A DNA stretch of 64,000 bases from an uncultured Roseibium sp. (GTDB lineage Bacteria; Pseudomonadota; Alphaproteobacteria; Rhizobiales; Stappiaceae): positions 6,289,716 to 6,353,715 of the forward strand of contig NZ_OY769915.1 of the NCBI RefSeq assembly GCF_963669205.1, written 5' to 3'. The position numbers and the translations under genes are program-made. The notes below the pieces were generated by a model. It searched no databases. It was not told the origin of the DNA and was given only the letters and a program-made list of their open reading frames with translations. Below are positions 40,568-50,227 of the stretch, one piece after another. Every line of letters starts with the position of its first letter. Within the stretch, counting starts at the first letter, position 1.

Positions 40568-42970
40568 TCAGTCGCGGTTAATCGCGACCAGCGCCTCGGA
40601 GATCGATTCCACCGTGAGCGGCTTGGTCAGATATCCCGCGGCGCCGGCCTTTGCGGCCTTGTCGCGTGCGTCCTGCATCACGTCGGCAGTGACCATCAGG
40701 ACAGGCACCGGCTTTTGACCGAGATCCCGCTCGTGCACGCGAATTTGCCGAGTGGCTTCGAAACCGTCCAGCCCCGGCATGTGCAGATCCATCAGAATGG
40801 CATCGAACCGCTCTCTGGCCGCTTCTTCGACGGCTTTTTCACCGTCGACGACCATAACCGGAATATGCCCGAGCTTTCGCAGCAGCGCTTCGCTCAGAAG
40901 GCGGTTGATATCGTTGTCCTCCGCAACGAGCAGCCGGAGCGGGCGGGCTGGAGCATTGAAGTTTCGTATTGTCGAATGACTGTCCACCGTTTCGGCGCTG
41001 GCGTCCCAGGCAAAATCATCAGTCTCGTCGGCAAGCAAACCTGAAAAAATCTGGATCAGCGTCTCTATGCGCACGGGCCGGATCAGATAGGCGGCGTAAC
41101 CGGCCGAGCGCAGCTGCACCAGCCTGTCGCGTTCAGCGGGCGAAATCAGCACGATTGCCGGCGCGTCACACCCGGTCAGGCGTGCGGATGCAAGCCAGCC
41201 GCCCGCGTCCGAAACCGCCGCGTTGTCGACAACGATAAGGTCCGCATCTGCAAGCGTGAGTTCCAGGTCGACGCTTCCGGGAACTTCAATGGAGACGCTT
41301 GCCGCGTGAAACTCGAGTCGCTTCGCCAGCAGCGGACATTCGATGCGGCTGCCGCTGACAAAGACGATCTTCTTGTCCTTGAAGCTGTCGAGGCGCGGGT
41401 CGGTTTCAGCAGTGAGATCTTCAGGGATCGGCAGGGACACCTTGAAATGTCCACCGCCCCAGCCTGACGGCCGCGCCGTGATGGCGCCGCCCATCAGACC
41501 TGCAAGCCGCTGCGCGATCGCGAGTCCAAGTCCTGTTCCGCCAAATTTCCGCGCCGGTCCGTGGTCCACCTGTTCAAATTCCTGGAAGATGCGGTCCGCC
41601 TCGGCGGCATTGAACCCGATGCCGGTGTCATGCACATCGATATCCAGGTAGGTGGAACCGCAAGGGTCGCTTCGTCCGGTCACTTCAACGGAAATGCCGC
41701 CCTCGTCGGTGAACTTGATGCCGTTTCCGATCAGGTTGAACAGGATCTGACGGACCCTCGTCGCGTCGAGCGTCACGGTTGCCGGCAGGCGCGGATCGAG
41801 CATCGTACCGATTTCAAGGCCTTTGGCATGTGCTTTCGGTGCCAGCAGTTCAACGACGCTTTCCGCAAGCGTCCCGACCTTGACCGGCGCGTTCTGGATT
41901 TCGAGTTTTCCGGCTTCGACCTTCGAAAAGTCGAGCACTTCGTCTATCAGGAGAAGCAGGGTTTCGCCGGATGTTTCCAGGGCCTCGATATAGGCGGCCT
42001 GCTCCTTCGTGAGTCGTGTGTCCCTGAGCAGCGATGCCATGCCGAGAATGCCGTTGAGCGGCGTGCGGATCTCATGGCTGACAGTCGCCAGAAAGCGGGA
42101 CTTGGCCTCGTTCGAGTTTTCCGCCGACTGACGCGCGGCCAGCAGCTCTTCCTCGATGAGCCGCCGTTCGGTGACGTCGCGCAGCACCGTCTGGACCAGT
42201 TGCCTGTCGGTGGCCGTGTCCCGGACGGGGATATCGATGCGCGAGAACCAGCGCGGTCCTTGCGCTGTTTGAATATGCAGATCCTGAAAGGTCGTTCTTC
42301 CCGAAAGGTTCAATTCGGACGGGGCCTGCTCGCGGACGCCGTCAGTGTCGATCAGCGGCAATTTCATGGCCCTGCCGGGGATGAGATCGTGCATGTCTCC
42401 GAACACGTCCTCTGCGGCGGAATTGACATACTGGATGATGCCCTCGGCGTCACGCCGTACGACCACGTCCCCGAGCGTGGCAAGAATACTTGCGTGCCGT
42501 TCGTCGGATTCCCCCAGTTCCCAGGCCTTGTCTTCCAGTTCCTCGATCCGCGCCATCAGGCGTCTGATCTTGGCGTCCTTCGACTGGACCGCCGCAACGG
42601 ACCGGTGCATGTCGTCGGCGAACATGCGCCAGAGCGCCAGCCCGCCAGCAAAAAAGGCAAGGCCGACCCCCAGAAATCGCGTGAGGCCGTCGCCGGCAAC
42701 CAGGAATAGAGAGGCCCCGAGGCCCAGGACAAGACCGGCGACGGCCAGATGTTGAAGGGCCTTGGCCGGCGCAGAGACAGGCTTGTCGGTTGCGCGGCGG
42801 CCGGGTCCGACATCGGGTCCGGATATGTCCGGGAAGGCTTCGATCGCGCTCGGGTCTGGCGCGGCTTCGTCCGGAAGCACGCGGCGGTTGCCGGAAATGC
42901 GCGATGTCTGCTCTGTTTCCAGGGGGGCGGCTTCAGCGCTTTCGGTCCGGTTGCCGGTCTGACGTGCCAA
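40568..42970 (-). CDS. Hybrid sensor histidine kinase/response regulator with PAS domain
   Basis: This 800-residue protein has a cytoplasmic start, two membrane helices (about 73-115), a coiled-coil linker, a PAS domain (about 155-270), a HisKA domain with FLATVSHEIRTPLNGILGM (His299), an ATPase domain with NLIGNGIKFTD, DTGIGF and GGTGLGLAI, a degenerate receiver (about 535-650, lacking the usual acidic pocket) and a C-terminal true receiver with AILMDLHMPGLDG (phosphoacceptor Asp728). The layout resembles BarA-like and rhizobial hybrid kinases; its partner histidine phosphotransfer protein is not in the window. The ligand is unknown. Confidence 0.93.
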   Translation of the reverse strand: MARQTGNRTESAEAAPLETEQTSRISGNRRVLPDEAAPDPSAIEAFPDISGPDVGPGRRATDKPVSAPAKALQHLAVAGLVLGLGASLFLVAGDGLTRFLGVGLAFFAGGLALWRMFADDMHRSVAAVQSKDAKIRRLMARIEELEDKAWELGESDERHASILATLGDVVVRRDAEGIIQYVNSAAEDVFGDMHDLIPGRAMKLPLIDTDGVREQAPSELNLSGRTTFQDLHIQTAQGPRWFSRIDIPVRDTATDRQLVQTVLRDVTERRLIEEELLAARQSAENSNEAKSRFLATVSHEIRTPLNGILGMASLLRDTRLTKEQAAYIEALETSGETLLLLIDEVLDFSKVEAGKLEIQNAPVKVGTLAESVVELLAPKAHAKGLEIGTMLDPRLPATVTLDATRVRQILFNLIGNGIKFTDEGGISVEVTGRSDPCGSTYLDIDVHDTGIGFNAAEADRIFQEFEQVDHGPARKFGGTGLGLAIAQRLAGLMGGAITARPSGWGGGHFKVSLPIPEDLTAETDPRLDSFKDKKIVFVSGSRIECPLLAKRLEFHAASVSIEVPGSVDLELTLADADLIVVDNAAVSDAGGWLASARLTGCDAPAIVLISPAERDRLVQLRSAGYAAYLIRPVRIETLIQIFSGLLADETDDFAWDASAETVDSHSTIRNFNAPARPLRLLVAEDNDINRLLSEALLRKLGHIPVMVVDGEKAVEEAARERFDAILMDLHMPGLDGFEATRQIRVHERDLGQKPVPVLMVTADVMQDARDKAAKAGAAGYLTKPLTVESISEALVAINRD

Positions 42971-43122
42971 GGGACGGTCTCTCCAAATGGGTCAATCCCG
43001 GGAGAGTGCAGCTTAAACTTTTAGAAACCGTTTCACTGAGCGGATGCGGCGTGGAATTCCGGCACGCTGCGGAAGCACCTCGGCGCGGAGGGGCAAGTGG
43101 CCTGAATGGCTCTGCCTGGACG

Positions 43123-43161
43123 GAAAAATGCCTTGCCCCGCCGGTTCATGCGGGGCAAGGC
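43123..43161 (-). terminator. Rho-independent terminator after trpS
   Basis: The 12-bp stem gccttgccccgc/gcggggcaaggc (43130-43141, 43150-43161) is followed, on the minus strand, by atttttcc, as expected for the end of trpS. Confidence 0.8.
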
Positions 43162-43167
43162 GAGGAT

Positions 43168-44247
43168 TTATCTGACGTCCAGAAAGCCGATGATCTTGCG
43201 AACGTCTTTCAGCACCGGCTCGGCAATGGCGGATGCCTTTTCGGCGCCCGTCTTCAGGACCGAATCGATCTGGGCCTTGTCATCCATCAGCCGCCGCATT
43301 TCGTCCGTCATCGGCGACAGCTTGCCGACGGCAAGGTCCGACAGGGCCGGTTTGAAGGTCGAGAACTGCTGGCCGCCGAAATCCTTCAAAACGTCTTCCT
43401 TTGAGGAGCCGTTCAGCGCCGCGAAGATCCCGACGAGATTGTCCGCTTCCGGGCGGTTCTCAAGACCGTCGACTTCGCTCGGCAGGGCATCCGGGTCCGT
43501 TTTTGCCTTCCGGACCTTTCGGGCGATCGTGTCGGCATCATCGGTCAGGTTGATGCGCGACAGGTCCGAGGGGTCGGACTTGGACATCTTCTTGGTGCCG
43601 TCGCGCAGGGACATGATCCGTGTCGCCGGCCCGGCGATCATCGGTTCCGTCAGGGGGAAGTACAGCTGCTCGGGCAACTCGGGAGACGGTGTTGGATTGG
43701 GAACGCCGATGCCGAGTTCCTTGATCCGGTCGCCGAAGTCGTTGTTGAACTTCGCTGCAATGTCCCGTGTCAGTTCAAGGTGCTGCTTCTGATCGTCGCC
43801 AACCGGAACATGCGTTGCACGGTAGGCGAGGATGTCGGCGGCCATCAGGTTCGGATAGGCGAACAGTCCGACGGAAGCGTTTTCCTTGTTCTTCCCGGCC
43901 TTTTCCTTGAACTGCGTCATCCGGTTGAGCCAGCCGATACGGGCGACACAGTTGAAGATCCATGCCAGTTCGGCGTGTTCGCGCACCTGCGACTGGTTGA
44001 AGATGATCGACTTGTCCGGATCGATACCGGCTGCCATGTAGGCGGCGGTCACTTCGCGCGTTGCATTGCTGAGTTCTTCCGGATCCGGGAACCCGGCCGT
44101 GATGGCGTGGGAATCGACAACGCAGAAAATCGTCGGCATCTGGTCCTGCAGCGGAACCCAGCGGGAAACCGCGCCAAGGTAATTGCCAAGGTGGAGATTG
44201 CCGGTTGGCTGGACGCCGGAAAAGACACGGGGCTGGAACGCCGTCAT
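43168..44247 (-). CDS. trpS: Tryptophanyl-tRNA synthetase
   Basis: TrpS charges tRNA-Trp. The 359-residue class I synthetase has the HIGH-equivalent PTGNLHLGNYLG (about 15-26), GDDQKQHLELTRDIA and the KMSKS loop in GTKKMSKSDPSD. The ATG at 44247 has AAAGGG just upstream; codons further upstream are open but not conserved. Downstream of murJ on the minus strand it completes the glnD-murJ-trpS order typical of Rhizobiales. Confidence 0.97.
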   Translation of the reverse strand: MTAFQPRVFSGVQPTGNLHLGNYLGAVSRWVPLQDQMPTIFCVVDSHAITAGFPDPEELSNATREVTAAYMAAGIDPDKSIIFNQSQVREHAELAWIFNCVARIGWLNRMTQFKEKAGKNKENASVGLFAYPNLMAADILAYRATHVPVGDDQKQHLELTRDIAAKFNNDFGDRIKELGIGVPNPTPSPELPEQLYFPLTEPMIAGPATRIMSLRDGTKKMSKSDPSDLSRINLTDDADTIARKVRKAKTDPDALPSEVDGLENRPEADNLVGIFAALNGSSKEDVLKDFGGQQFSTFKPALSDLAVGKLSPMTDEMRRLMDDKAQIDSVLKTGAEKASAIAEPVLKDVRKIIGFLDVR

Positions 44248-44367
44248 TCTGAATCCCTTTATTGGTGCGGCCGGTTGGAAGGGCGCTGTGAAACTTTGGG
44301 CGCGCCGGGTGTAAGCCTGCGGGGCCAAGGATGCAAGCGCTATTGCGCGATAATCGCTGATTGCCCG

Positions 44368-45930
44368 TCAGGTGTTGCGCCGCGTCAACGTCCGGAACAT
44401 GCCGATGAGATCCGCGCCGCCGCTCAGCTGTGCGAATACGGCAAAGGTTACCACACCGGTCAGCACGAGGAGGCCAAGGCTTGCCGCCCGGACGATCAGC
44501 CAGGTTCCGCGGAGCGACGGTTCGAGCACGATGGCGGCGAAGTGAATGGCCACACCCATCAGGAGGCTCGCGACCAGCACCAGGACCAGCCGCCGCAAAA
44601 GCGCGAAATCGGGGACGAAATGACCGCGTTTGTAAAGCACGACGATCAGCAATCCCGTGTTGACCCAGCCCGCGATCGTCGTCGCAAGGGCAATGCCGAC
44701 ATGCTTGAAGACCGGAAACAGGGCAAGGGACAGGCAGACATTCACGGCCATGCCGACAGCGGCGAACTTCATCGGCGTTTTCGTGTCCTCGCGCGCGAAA
44801 TAGCCGGGCGAGAAAACCTTGTTGAGCACAAATGCCGGCAGGCCGAAGGAAAACGCCATCAGTGCGGCGGCGGTCCCGTCGACGGCAGCAGCGTCGAACC
44901 GCACGCGCTGGAACAGAACGGACACGATCTCATGGGGAACCACGGCCAGCGCGACGGCGGCGGGCAGCGTCAGAACCAGGGAGATTTCAAGCGCGCGGTT
45001 GAGGCTCACCTGGTAGGCGCCGACTTCGCCGGCCCGCAATTGGCGGGTCAGGCTGGGCAGCAGGACGACACCGATACCGATGCCGATCACGCCGAGTGGC
45101 AACTGGTAGAGCCGGTCGGCGAAATAGAGCATCGCGTTCGCACCGTCCTGCAGCGAGGCGATGATTGTTCCGACCGCGATATTCAGCTGGGTGACGCCCC
45201 CCGCAATGATCCCGGGAATCCCGAGAACGAGCAGGCGTCTAGCGGATTTCGTGTAGCGTGGCCGGAAAACCGGGATCCTGAAGCCGAGCCGTTTCAGGTC
45301 GGCAACGACCACCAGCAGCTGGACGATCCCGCCGAAGGTAACGCCCGCACTCAGGATGATACCGAGCTCCGTGTTGTCCTCCACACCAGCGACCAGAACG
45401 CTGCCGAGAACGATGCTCATGACCACGTTCAGCATGACCGGCGCGAAGGCGGCGGCGGCAAAGCGCTGATAGGTGTTCAGGATCCCTGCCAGAAAGGCAA
45501 GCAGCGACATGAAAATCAGGTAGGGAAAGGCGATCCGTGCCATCAGGACGGTCAGGTCGAACTTGGCACTGTCGCCGCTGAAACCCGGCGCCAGCCCCAG
45601 GACCACGAACGGCATGAAGATCTGTGCAACCGCCGTCAGGGCCAGCAGGCAGAACAGCAGCGCCGCACCGATTTCCCCTGCAAAGCGCCGCGCGCCTTCA
45701 TCGCCGTCCTCTTCGACCGCCCGGCCGAACAGGGGAATGAAGGCGGAGTTGAAGGCGCCTTCCGCAAACAGCCTGCGAAACAGGTTGGGCAGACGGAAGG
45801 CCACCGCAAAGGCATCGGCAACGGGCCCGGTCCCGACCGCTGCGGCAAGCAGCACGTCCCGCACGAAGCCGAGCACCCGGCTCAGCATGGTCGCGCCACC
45901 GACCGTGGTGAAGTTGCGGACAAGGCTCAT
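44368..45930 (-). CDS. murJ: Lipid II flippase MurJ
   Basis: MurJ flips lipid II across the inner membrane in peptidoglycan synthesis. The 520-residue protein has the MviN pattern of about 14 membrane helices, with the conserved N-terminal SRVLGFVRDVLLA, DAFAVAFRLPNLFRRLFAEGAFNSAFIPLF and the central TPMKFA region. It is between glnD and trpS on the minus strand and follows glnD by 32 bases. The start ATG 45930 follows a GGGAG stretch. Confidence 0.95.
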   Translation of the reverse strand: MSLVRNFTTVGGATMLSRVLGFVRDVLLAAAVGTGPVADAFAVAFRLPNLFRRLFAEGAFNSAFIPLFGRAVEEDGDEGARRFAGEIGAALLFCLLALTAVAQIFMPFVVLGLAPGFSGDSAKFDLTVLMARIAFPYLIFMSLLAFLAGILNTYQRFAAAAFAPVMLNVVMSIVLGSVLVAGVEDNTELGIILSAGVTFGGIVQLLVVVADLKRLGFRIPVFRPRYTKSARRLLVLGIPGIIAGGVTQLNIAVGTIIASLQDGANAMLYFADRLYQLPLGVIGIGIGVVLLPSLTRQLRAGEVGAYQVSLNRALEISLVLTLPAAVALAVVPHEIVSVLFQRVRFDAAAVDGTAAALMAFSFGLPAFVLNKVFSPGYFAREDTKTPMKFAAVGMAVNVCLSLALFPVFKHVGIALATTIAGWVNTGLLIVVLYKRGHFVPDFALLRRLVLVLVASLLMGVAIHFAAIVLEPSLRGTWLIVRAASLGLLVLTGVVTFAVFAQLSGGADLIGMFRTLTRRNT

Positions 45931-45962
45931 TCAGTCAGCACTCCCGGGAAGAAATCCGACAT

Positions 45963-48797
45963 CTAGGAAGCCTGACGCTGGACTTTGCGGGAGACAGGCG
46001 CGGCCGGATCCAGTTCCAGACGGCCCTTGACGGCATCGGTGAGGCGTTCGCGGATGATTTCCTGGCGCCCGATATTGGAGATTTTCTGGCCCGTCAGATC
46101 GGTCACGTAGAAGACGTCGACTGCCTTTTCGCCGAAGGTCGAGATGTGGGCAGAGCCGATATTGAGATTGAGCGTCGCGATGGAGCGCGTCAGGTCATAC
46201 AGCAGTCCGGGCCTGTCGAGGCCGGAAATCTCCAGAACGGTGTATTCGTCCGAGAGCGCGTTGTTGACCAGGATCTCGGTCGCCACCTTGAAGGCCTTCA
46301 CACGGCTTTTCATCGTGTTTTTCTTGGTCACCGGTTCCGGAAGACGCTCATCGCCCCTGAGAGTCGTCCGGATCAGCCGGGTGATCCGCTCGCCCCGGCG
46401 GCGTTCATCGTCGTCGTCGGGCAGCTCGCGCCCGATGAAGATCGTGTCCAGCGCAAACCCGTCCGTGGTCGTGTCGATCTGCGCGTCGACGATATTGGCG
46501 CCCGTCGAGAAGCAGGCACCGGCAATGATCGACAGGAGGCGCGGGTGATCGGGCGCCATGATGTTGAGCTCGGTCACGCCTTCGAAGGCGCGCGGGATGA
46601 CATCGAAGGCGAGCCGCTTGCCGCCCTTGTCCGCCTTGCGCAGAAGTTCGGCGTGTGTCAGCAACCGCTCGGGCTCGGTTCTCAGCCAGTAGGCCGGGTA
46701 ATGCCGCTTGAGATAGGCGGTCCTGTCCTTCTTGCTCCAGTGATCCAGCTTGGCCACGAGGTCGTTCTTGGCCGACTCGACGGCCTCCTTGTGAGACATT
46801 TTCGAATGCCCGCCGGAAAGGTGTGGCTCCGTCGCGTAGAACAGCGTCCTCAGAAGCTGTCCTTTCCAGCCGTTGAAGACACCGGGACCGACGGCGCGAA
46901 TGTCTGCGACGGTCAGGATCAGCAGCATCTTAAGCCGCTCGAGCGATTGAACGGTCTGGGCGAAATCCGTGATGGTCTTGCGGTCGTTCAGGTCTCGCGA
47001 CTGGGCGATCGTGCTCATGTCGAGATGATGCTCGATCAGCCATGCGACCGTTTCGGTCTCCGCCTCATTCAACCCGAAACGCGGACAGATCTTGCGGGCA
47101 ACCCGTGCACCGGCGGCGGAATGGTCCTCCGGGCGGCCTTTCGCGATATCGTGCAGGAACATCGCCACGTAGAGCACCTTGCGGTTCTGCAGCGTCAGGA
47201 TCAGGTCCGTCGACAACGGGTGATCTTCGCCGGAATTCCCCCGCTCGATTTCCGCCAGCACCCCGATGGACCGGATCAGATGCTCGTCGACGGTATAGTG
47301 GTGATACATGTTGAACTGCATCATGGCGACGACCTTGCCGAAATCGGGAACGAATCTGCCCAGGACCCCGGTCTCGTTCATCTTGCGCAGGATCGTTTCC
47401 GGCTTGTTGCGCGACGTCAGGATCGACAGGAACAGCCTGTTTGCCTCCGGATCGTTCCTGAGGCTGCTGTCGACCAGCTTGAGCGAATGCCGGATCAGCC
47501 GGGTCAGCTTGGGATGCAGGTTGTAGTCATGCTTGTCCGCGAGCTGGAACACTCTGAGGAGATTGGCGGGTGCGGTTTCGAAGATCTTGTCGTTGGTGAC
47601 GTTCAGCCGGTTGTTTTCGACGATGAAGCCGGGCGCACCCTTGACCGGTTTGACGGAATCGGTGACGCGTCCGCTGCGCAGGCGGCGCATCATGCCGGAA
47701 AAGCCTTTCCCGCGCGGCTCCTTGACGTGCTCTTCCTCGAGCGCTGCGCAAATGATGCGGGTCAGGTCGCCGACATCCTTGGCGACAAGGAAGTAGTGCT
47801 TCATGAAGCGTTCCACGTCGCGCATGCCCGGGTGCTGGGTGTAGCCGAGCCGGATCGCGATCTCGCGCTGGAACTCGAACGCCAGCCTTTCCTCGGGGCG
47901 TCCGGTCAGGAAATGCAGGTGGCAGCGCACCGCCCAGAGAAAATCCTCCGACTTTGCGAACCGGGCGAATTCGGACCGTGTCAGGACACCTTTCTTGACC
48001 AGCTCCGACTGCTTGTCGACGCGGTAGTGATACTTGGCGATCCAGAAAAGCGTGTTGAGATCGCGAAGCCCGCCTTTTCCTTCCTTGATGTTGGGTTCGA
48101 CCAGATAGCGCGATGTTCCCTGGCGCCGGTGCCGTTCGTCGCGCTCCAGCAGTTTCGCCGCGATGAATTCGGAGCTGGTTCCGTTCACGACATCCGTGCT
48201 GAAACGCTTGATCAGATCTTCGAAAAGGGGGGCGTCGCCCCAGATGTGCCGCGCTTCCAGGACCGCCGTGCGGATCGTCATGTCCGATCTGCTGAGCCGG
48301 ATGCACTCGTCGATGTTCCGGGTCGCGTGTCCGACCTTGAAGCCCAGATCCCAGAGCATGTAAAGGATGTACTCGACGACCTGCTCGCCCCACGGGGTCT
48401 GCTTGTAGGGCAGGATGAACAGCAGATCGATATCCGACCCCGGAGCGAGCGTGCCGCGCCCGTATCCGCCGACGGCGGCCACCGACATCCGCTCGGCTGC
48501 GGACGGGTTCTTGACCCGGTAGACATGCGAAACGGCGAAGTCGTAGATCACCCGGATCAGCTCGTCCTGAACGTGCGAGAGGCGGGCCGCGCACAGCAGG
48601 CCGCCGCCGTCTTCGTTCAGTCTTTCCTGGACGCGGTCGCGTGCCGTCTTCACCTCCGTCTTCAGGAGGCTCAGCACGGCCGATCTGACCTTGCTGTCCG
48701 ATCCGTCGCCGTCGTGATCGCTCGTGAGTGCCTTCAGGCGGGATCGAAGGTCGTCCGCATCGATCAGTCCGGCGAGTTCTTCCTGGCTGGCATGCAT
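45963..48797 (-). CDS. glnD: Bifunctional uridylyltransferase/uridylyl-removing enzyme GlnD
   Basis: GlnD senses glutamine and modifies the PII proteins. The 944-residue protein has the nucleotidyltransferase motif VGGYGRGTLAPGSDIDLLF (about 109-127, with the G-S-D-x-D signature), a GlnE/GlnD-type helical region (RYLVEPNIKEGKGGLRDL), an HD domain for deuridylylation (HHYTVDEHLIRSIG and FLHDIAKGRPEDHS), and two C-terminal ACT domains (NIMAPDHPRLLSIIAG and LEISGLDRPGLLYDLTRSIA). The arrangement is the full-length rhizobial type. It starts at ATG 48797 and is divergent from the AAA ATPase cassette. Confidence 0.97.
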   Translation of the reverse strand: MHASQEELAGLIDADDLRSRLKALTSDHDGDGSDSKVRSAVLSLLKTEVKTARDRVQERLNEDGGGLLCAARLSHVQDELIRVIYDFAVSHVYRVKNPSAAERMSVAAVGGYGRGTLAPGSDIDLLFILPYKQTPWGEQVVEYILYMLWDLGFKVGHATRNIDECIRLSRSDMTIRTAVLEARHIWGDAPLFEDLIKRFSTDVVNGTSSEFIAAKLLERDERHRRQGTSRYLVEPNIKEGKGGLRDLNTLFWIAKYHYRVDKQSELVKKGVLTRSEFARFAKSEDFLWAVRCHLHFLTGRPEERLAFEFQREIAIRLGYTQHPGMRDVERFMKHYFLVAKDVGDLTRIICAALEEEHVKEPRGKGFSGMMRRLRSGRVTDSVKPVKGAPGFIVENNRLNVTNDKIFETAPANLLRVFQLADKHDYNLHPKLTRLIRHSLKLVDSSLRNDPEANRLFLSILTSRNKPETILRKMNETGVLGRFVPDFGKVVAMMQFNMYHHYTVDEHLIRSIGVLAEIERGNSGEDHPLSTDLILTLQNRKVLYVAMFLHDIAKGRPEDHSAAGARVARKICPRFGLNEAETETVAWLIEHHLDMSTIAQSRDLNDRKTITDFAQTVQSLERLKMLLILTVADIRAVGPGVFNGWKGQLLRTLFYATEPHLSGGHSKMSHKEAVESAKNDLVAKLDHWSKKDRTAYLKRHYPAYWLRTEPERLLTHAELLRKADKGGKRLAFDVIPRAFEGVTELNIMAPDHPRLLSIIAGACFSTGANIVDAQIDTTTDGFALDTIFIGRELPDDDDERRRGERITRLIRTTLRGDERLPEPVTKKNTMKSRVKAFKVATEILVNNALSDEYTVLEISGLDRPGLLYDLTRSIATLNLNIGSAHISTFGEKAVDVFYVTDLTGQKISNIGRQEIIRERLTDAVKGRLELDPAAPVSRKVQRQAS

Positions 48798-49048
48798 TGT
48801 CTTTTCGGCAATCCGTTCGGCAAATCAGAAGGTCAGGTTGGGTTTCGAGTGCCGGTTATATAGGGATCGCGCCATAAGGACACGTAAATCTGTGACCCAA
48901 GACGGTTGTGCTGATGCAATAAATCTCGGATTGCACTTTTAAATTGAAGTTTCTTTTTACTAAATCGGCGTAAGACACCTCCAGTTGACCCTTGACGGTC
49001 GTCCGGTGGCCCCTGGCATGCTGCAATCTGAAATTGAGGTGCAATCCC
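48798..49048. other. Divergent intergenic region, glnD versus AAA cassette
   Basis: The 251 bases between glnD and the AAA gene are more AT-rich than their surroundings (for example 48931-48966). They include ttgcac at 48931-48936 and tttact at 48956-48961, a possible weak promoter towards the AAA gene. No gene is supported. Confidence 0.4.
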
Positions 49049-50224
49049 TTGCGACGCGATCTTTCGGAAGAAATTCAATCACTTGTCTCCCTTGTCGCAG
49101 ATGTCCCAACAAACGATGGCGCCATGCGAGCGGTTTTGGTGCTGCTGGATCAGGCCCCTGACAGCAGGGTGATCGTTGATGCGCTGAGCCAAATAGAACC
49201 GACCTCTATCGACAATGACGACCTGAAAGCTCAAGCCGCAGCCTTGCTGAAAAAAGCTGACGCTTCCGAACTTGCAAGGAGTTGGCAAACATCGCCAGAG
49301 CAACGCTCGAACTGCAATGTCATTTCAATCGCTCCGTCGGCTGTTCCAGTGGCGAACCGCTCTGGCGGAATTTCTTTCGATGATATCGGTGGCCTCGAGA
49401 ACGTAAAAAAGCAAGTTCGACGGAAAATCATCAACCCGTTTCAAAACAAAAGGGCCCTGTTTGACCGGTTCAAGCGGAAAGCTGGCGGTGGCGTGCTGAT
49501 GTACGGGCCACCCGGCTGCGGCAAGACAATGCTCGCACGTGCTCTTGCCTTTGAGTGCAAGGCGACTTTCCACAATGTTCGAGCGGCTGATATTCTCGAT
49601 CAGTACGTTGGCAATGCAGAGAAAAAGATCACCCAGATATTCCAAGACGCAAGAGCCACTCGCCCGGTGGTCCTCTTTTTTGACGAGATTGAGGCTTTGG
49701 CGCAGAAACGTCAGTTCGAAAACAGGGCCGCCGTGAATACGACCGTGTCAGCCTTGCTGACGGAAATGGACGGTTTCAGCGACAATGAAGGCCTGCTTTT
49801 CCTTGGCGCGACAAATGTTCCCTGGTCGATTGATTCTGCCTTCCGGCGTCCCGGCCGCTTTGACCGCACACTTTTTGTTCCGCCGCCGGATATGGTCGCA
49901 AGAAAATTTATTCTGAATGGCCTTTTGAAGGGCCGCCCCGTTTCTGCGGATCTCGATCTCAACCAGATTGTCGAAATTTGTACGGGTTTTTCAGGGGCTG
50001 ATCTGAGCGCACTTGTCGACACGGCGATCGATATTGCCATTGAAGACAGCCCGTCCGTCCACGACTTGGTCCCGTTGTCCAACGCTCACTTTCGGGAAGC
50101 CGCACAGGAGGTCAAATCGTCAGTCGGCGAATGGTTGGGGCAGGCTCGCAACTTTGCAGAATATGCAAATTCGAGCGGCATGTACGACGACCTCTCGGAC
50201 TTCCTGAAAAGATATGCGAGGTGA
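49049..50224 (+). CDS. Cdc48/FtsH-type AAA ATPase without protease domain
   Basis: The 391-residue protein begins with a helical region (about 1-105) resembling a small protein-binding domain, followed by a single AAA module: Walker A YGPPGCGKT (152-160), pore loop YVG (186-188), Walker B VLFFDEIEA (208-216, Asp212/Glu213), sensor 1 FLGATNVP (Asn256), arginine fingers FRRPGRFDR and a C-terminal helical lid ending with GFSGADLSALVDTA. The zinc-protease part of FtsH is absent, so it should act as an unfoldase or remodelling ATPase. TTG 49049 follows a GAGG. It is the first of three tightly packed genes; its stop lies three bases before the next start. Confidence 0.88.
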   Translation: MRRDLSEEIQSLVSLVADVPTNDGAMRAVLVLLDQAPDSRVIVDALSQIEPTSIDNDDLKAQAAALLKKADASELARSWQTSPEQRSNCNVISIAPSAVPVANRSGGISFDDIGGLENVKKQVRRKIINPFQNKRALFDRFKRKAGGGVLMYGPPGCGKTMLARALAFECKATFHNVRAADILDQYVGNAEKKITQIFQDARATRPVVLFFDEIEALAQKRQFENRAAVNTTVSALLTEMDGFSDNEGLLFLGATNVPWSIDSAFRRPGRFDRTLFVPPPDMVARKFILNGLLKGRPVSADLDLNQIVEICTGFSGADLSALVDTAIDIAIEDSPSVHDLVPLSNAHFREAAQEVKSSVGEWLGQARNFAEYANSSGMYDDLSDFLKRYAR

Positions 50225-50227
50225 GCC

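Noticed and set aside
43780..45966. Long plus-strand open frame opposite murJ and trpS
   Set aside because: Shadow frame; its product is dominated by Arg/Gln/Asp low-complexity sequence typical of antisense reading.
46146..48863. Long plus-strand open frame opposite glnD
   Set aside because: Antisense shadow of glnD, whose motifs are complete on the minus strand.
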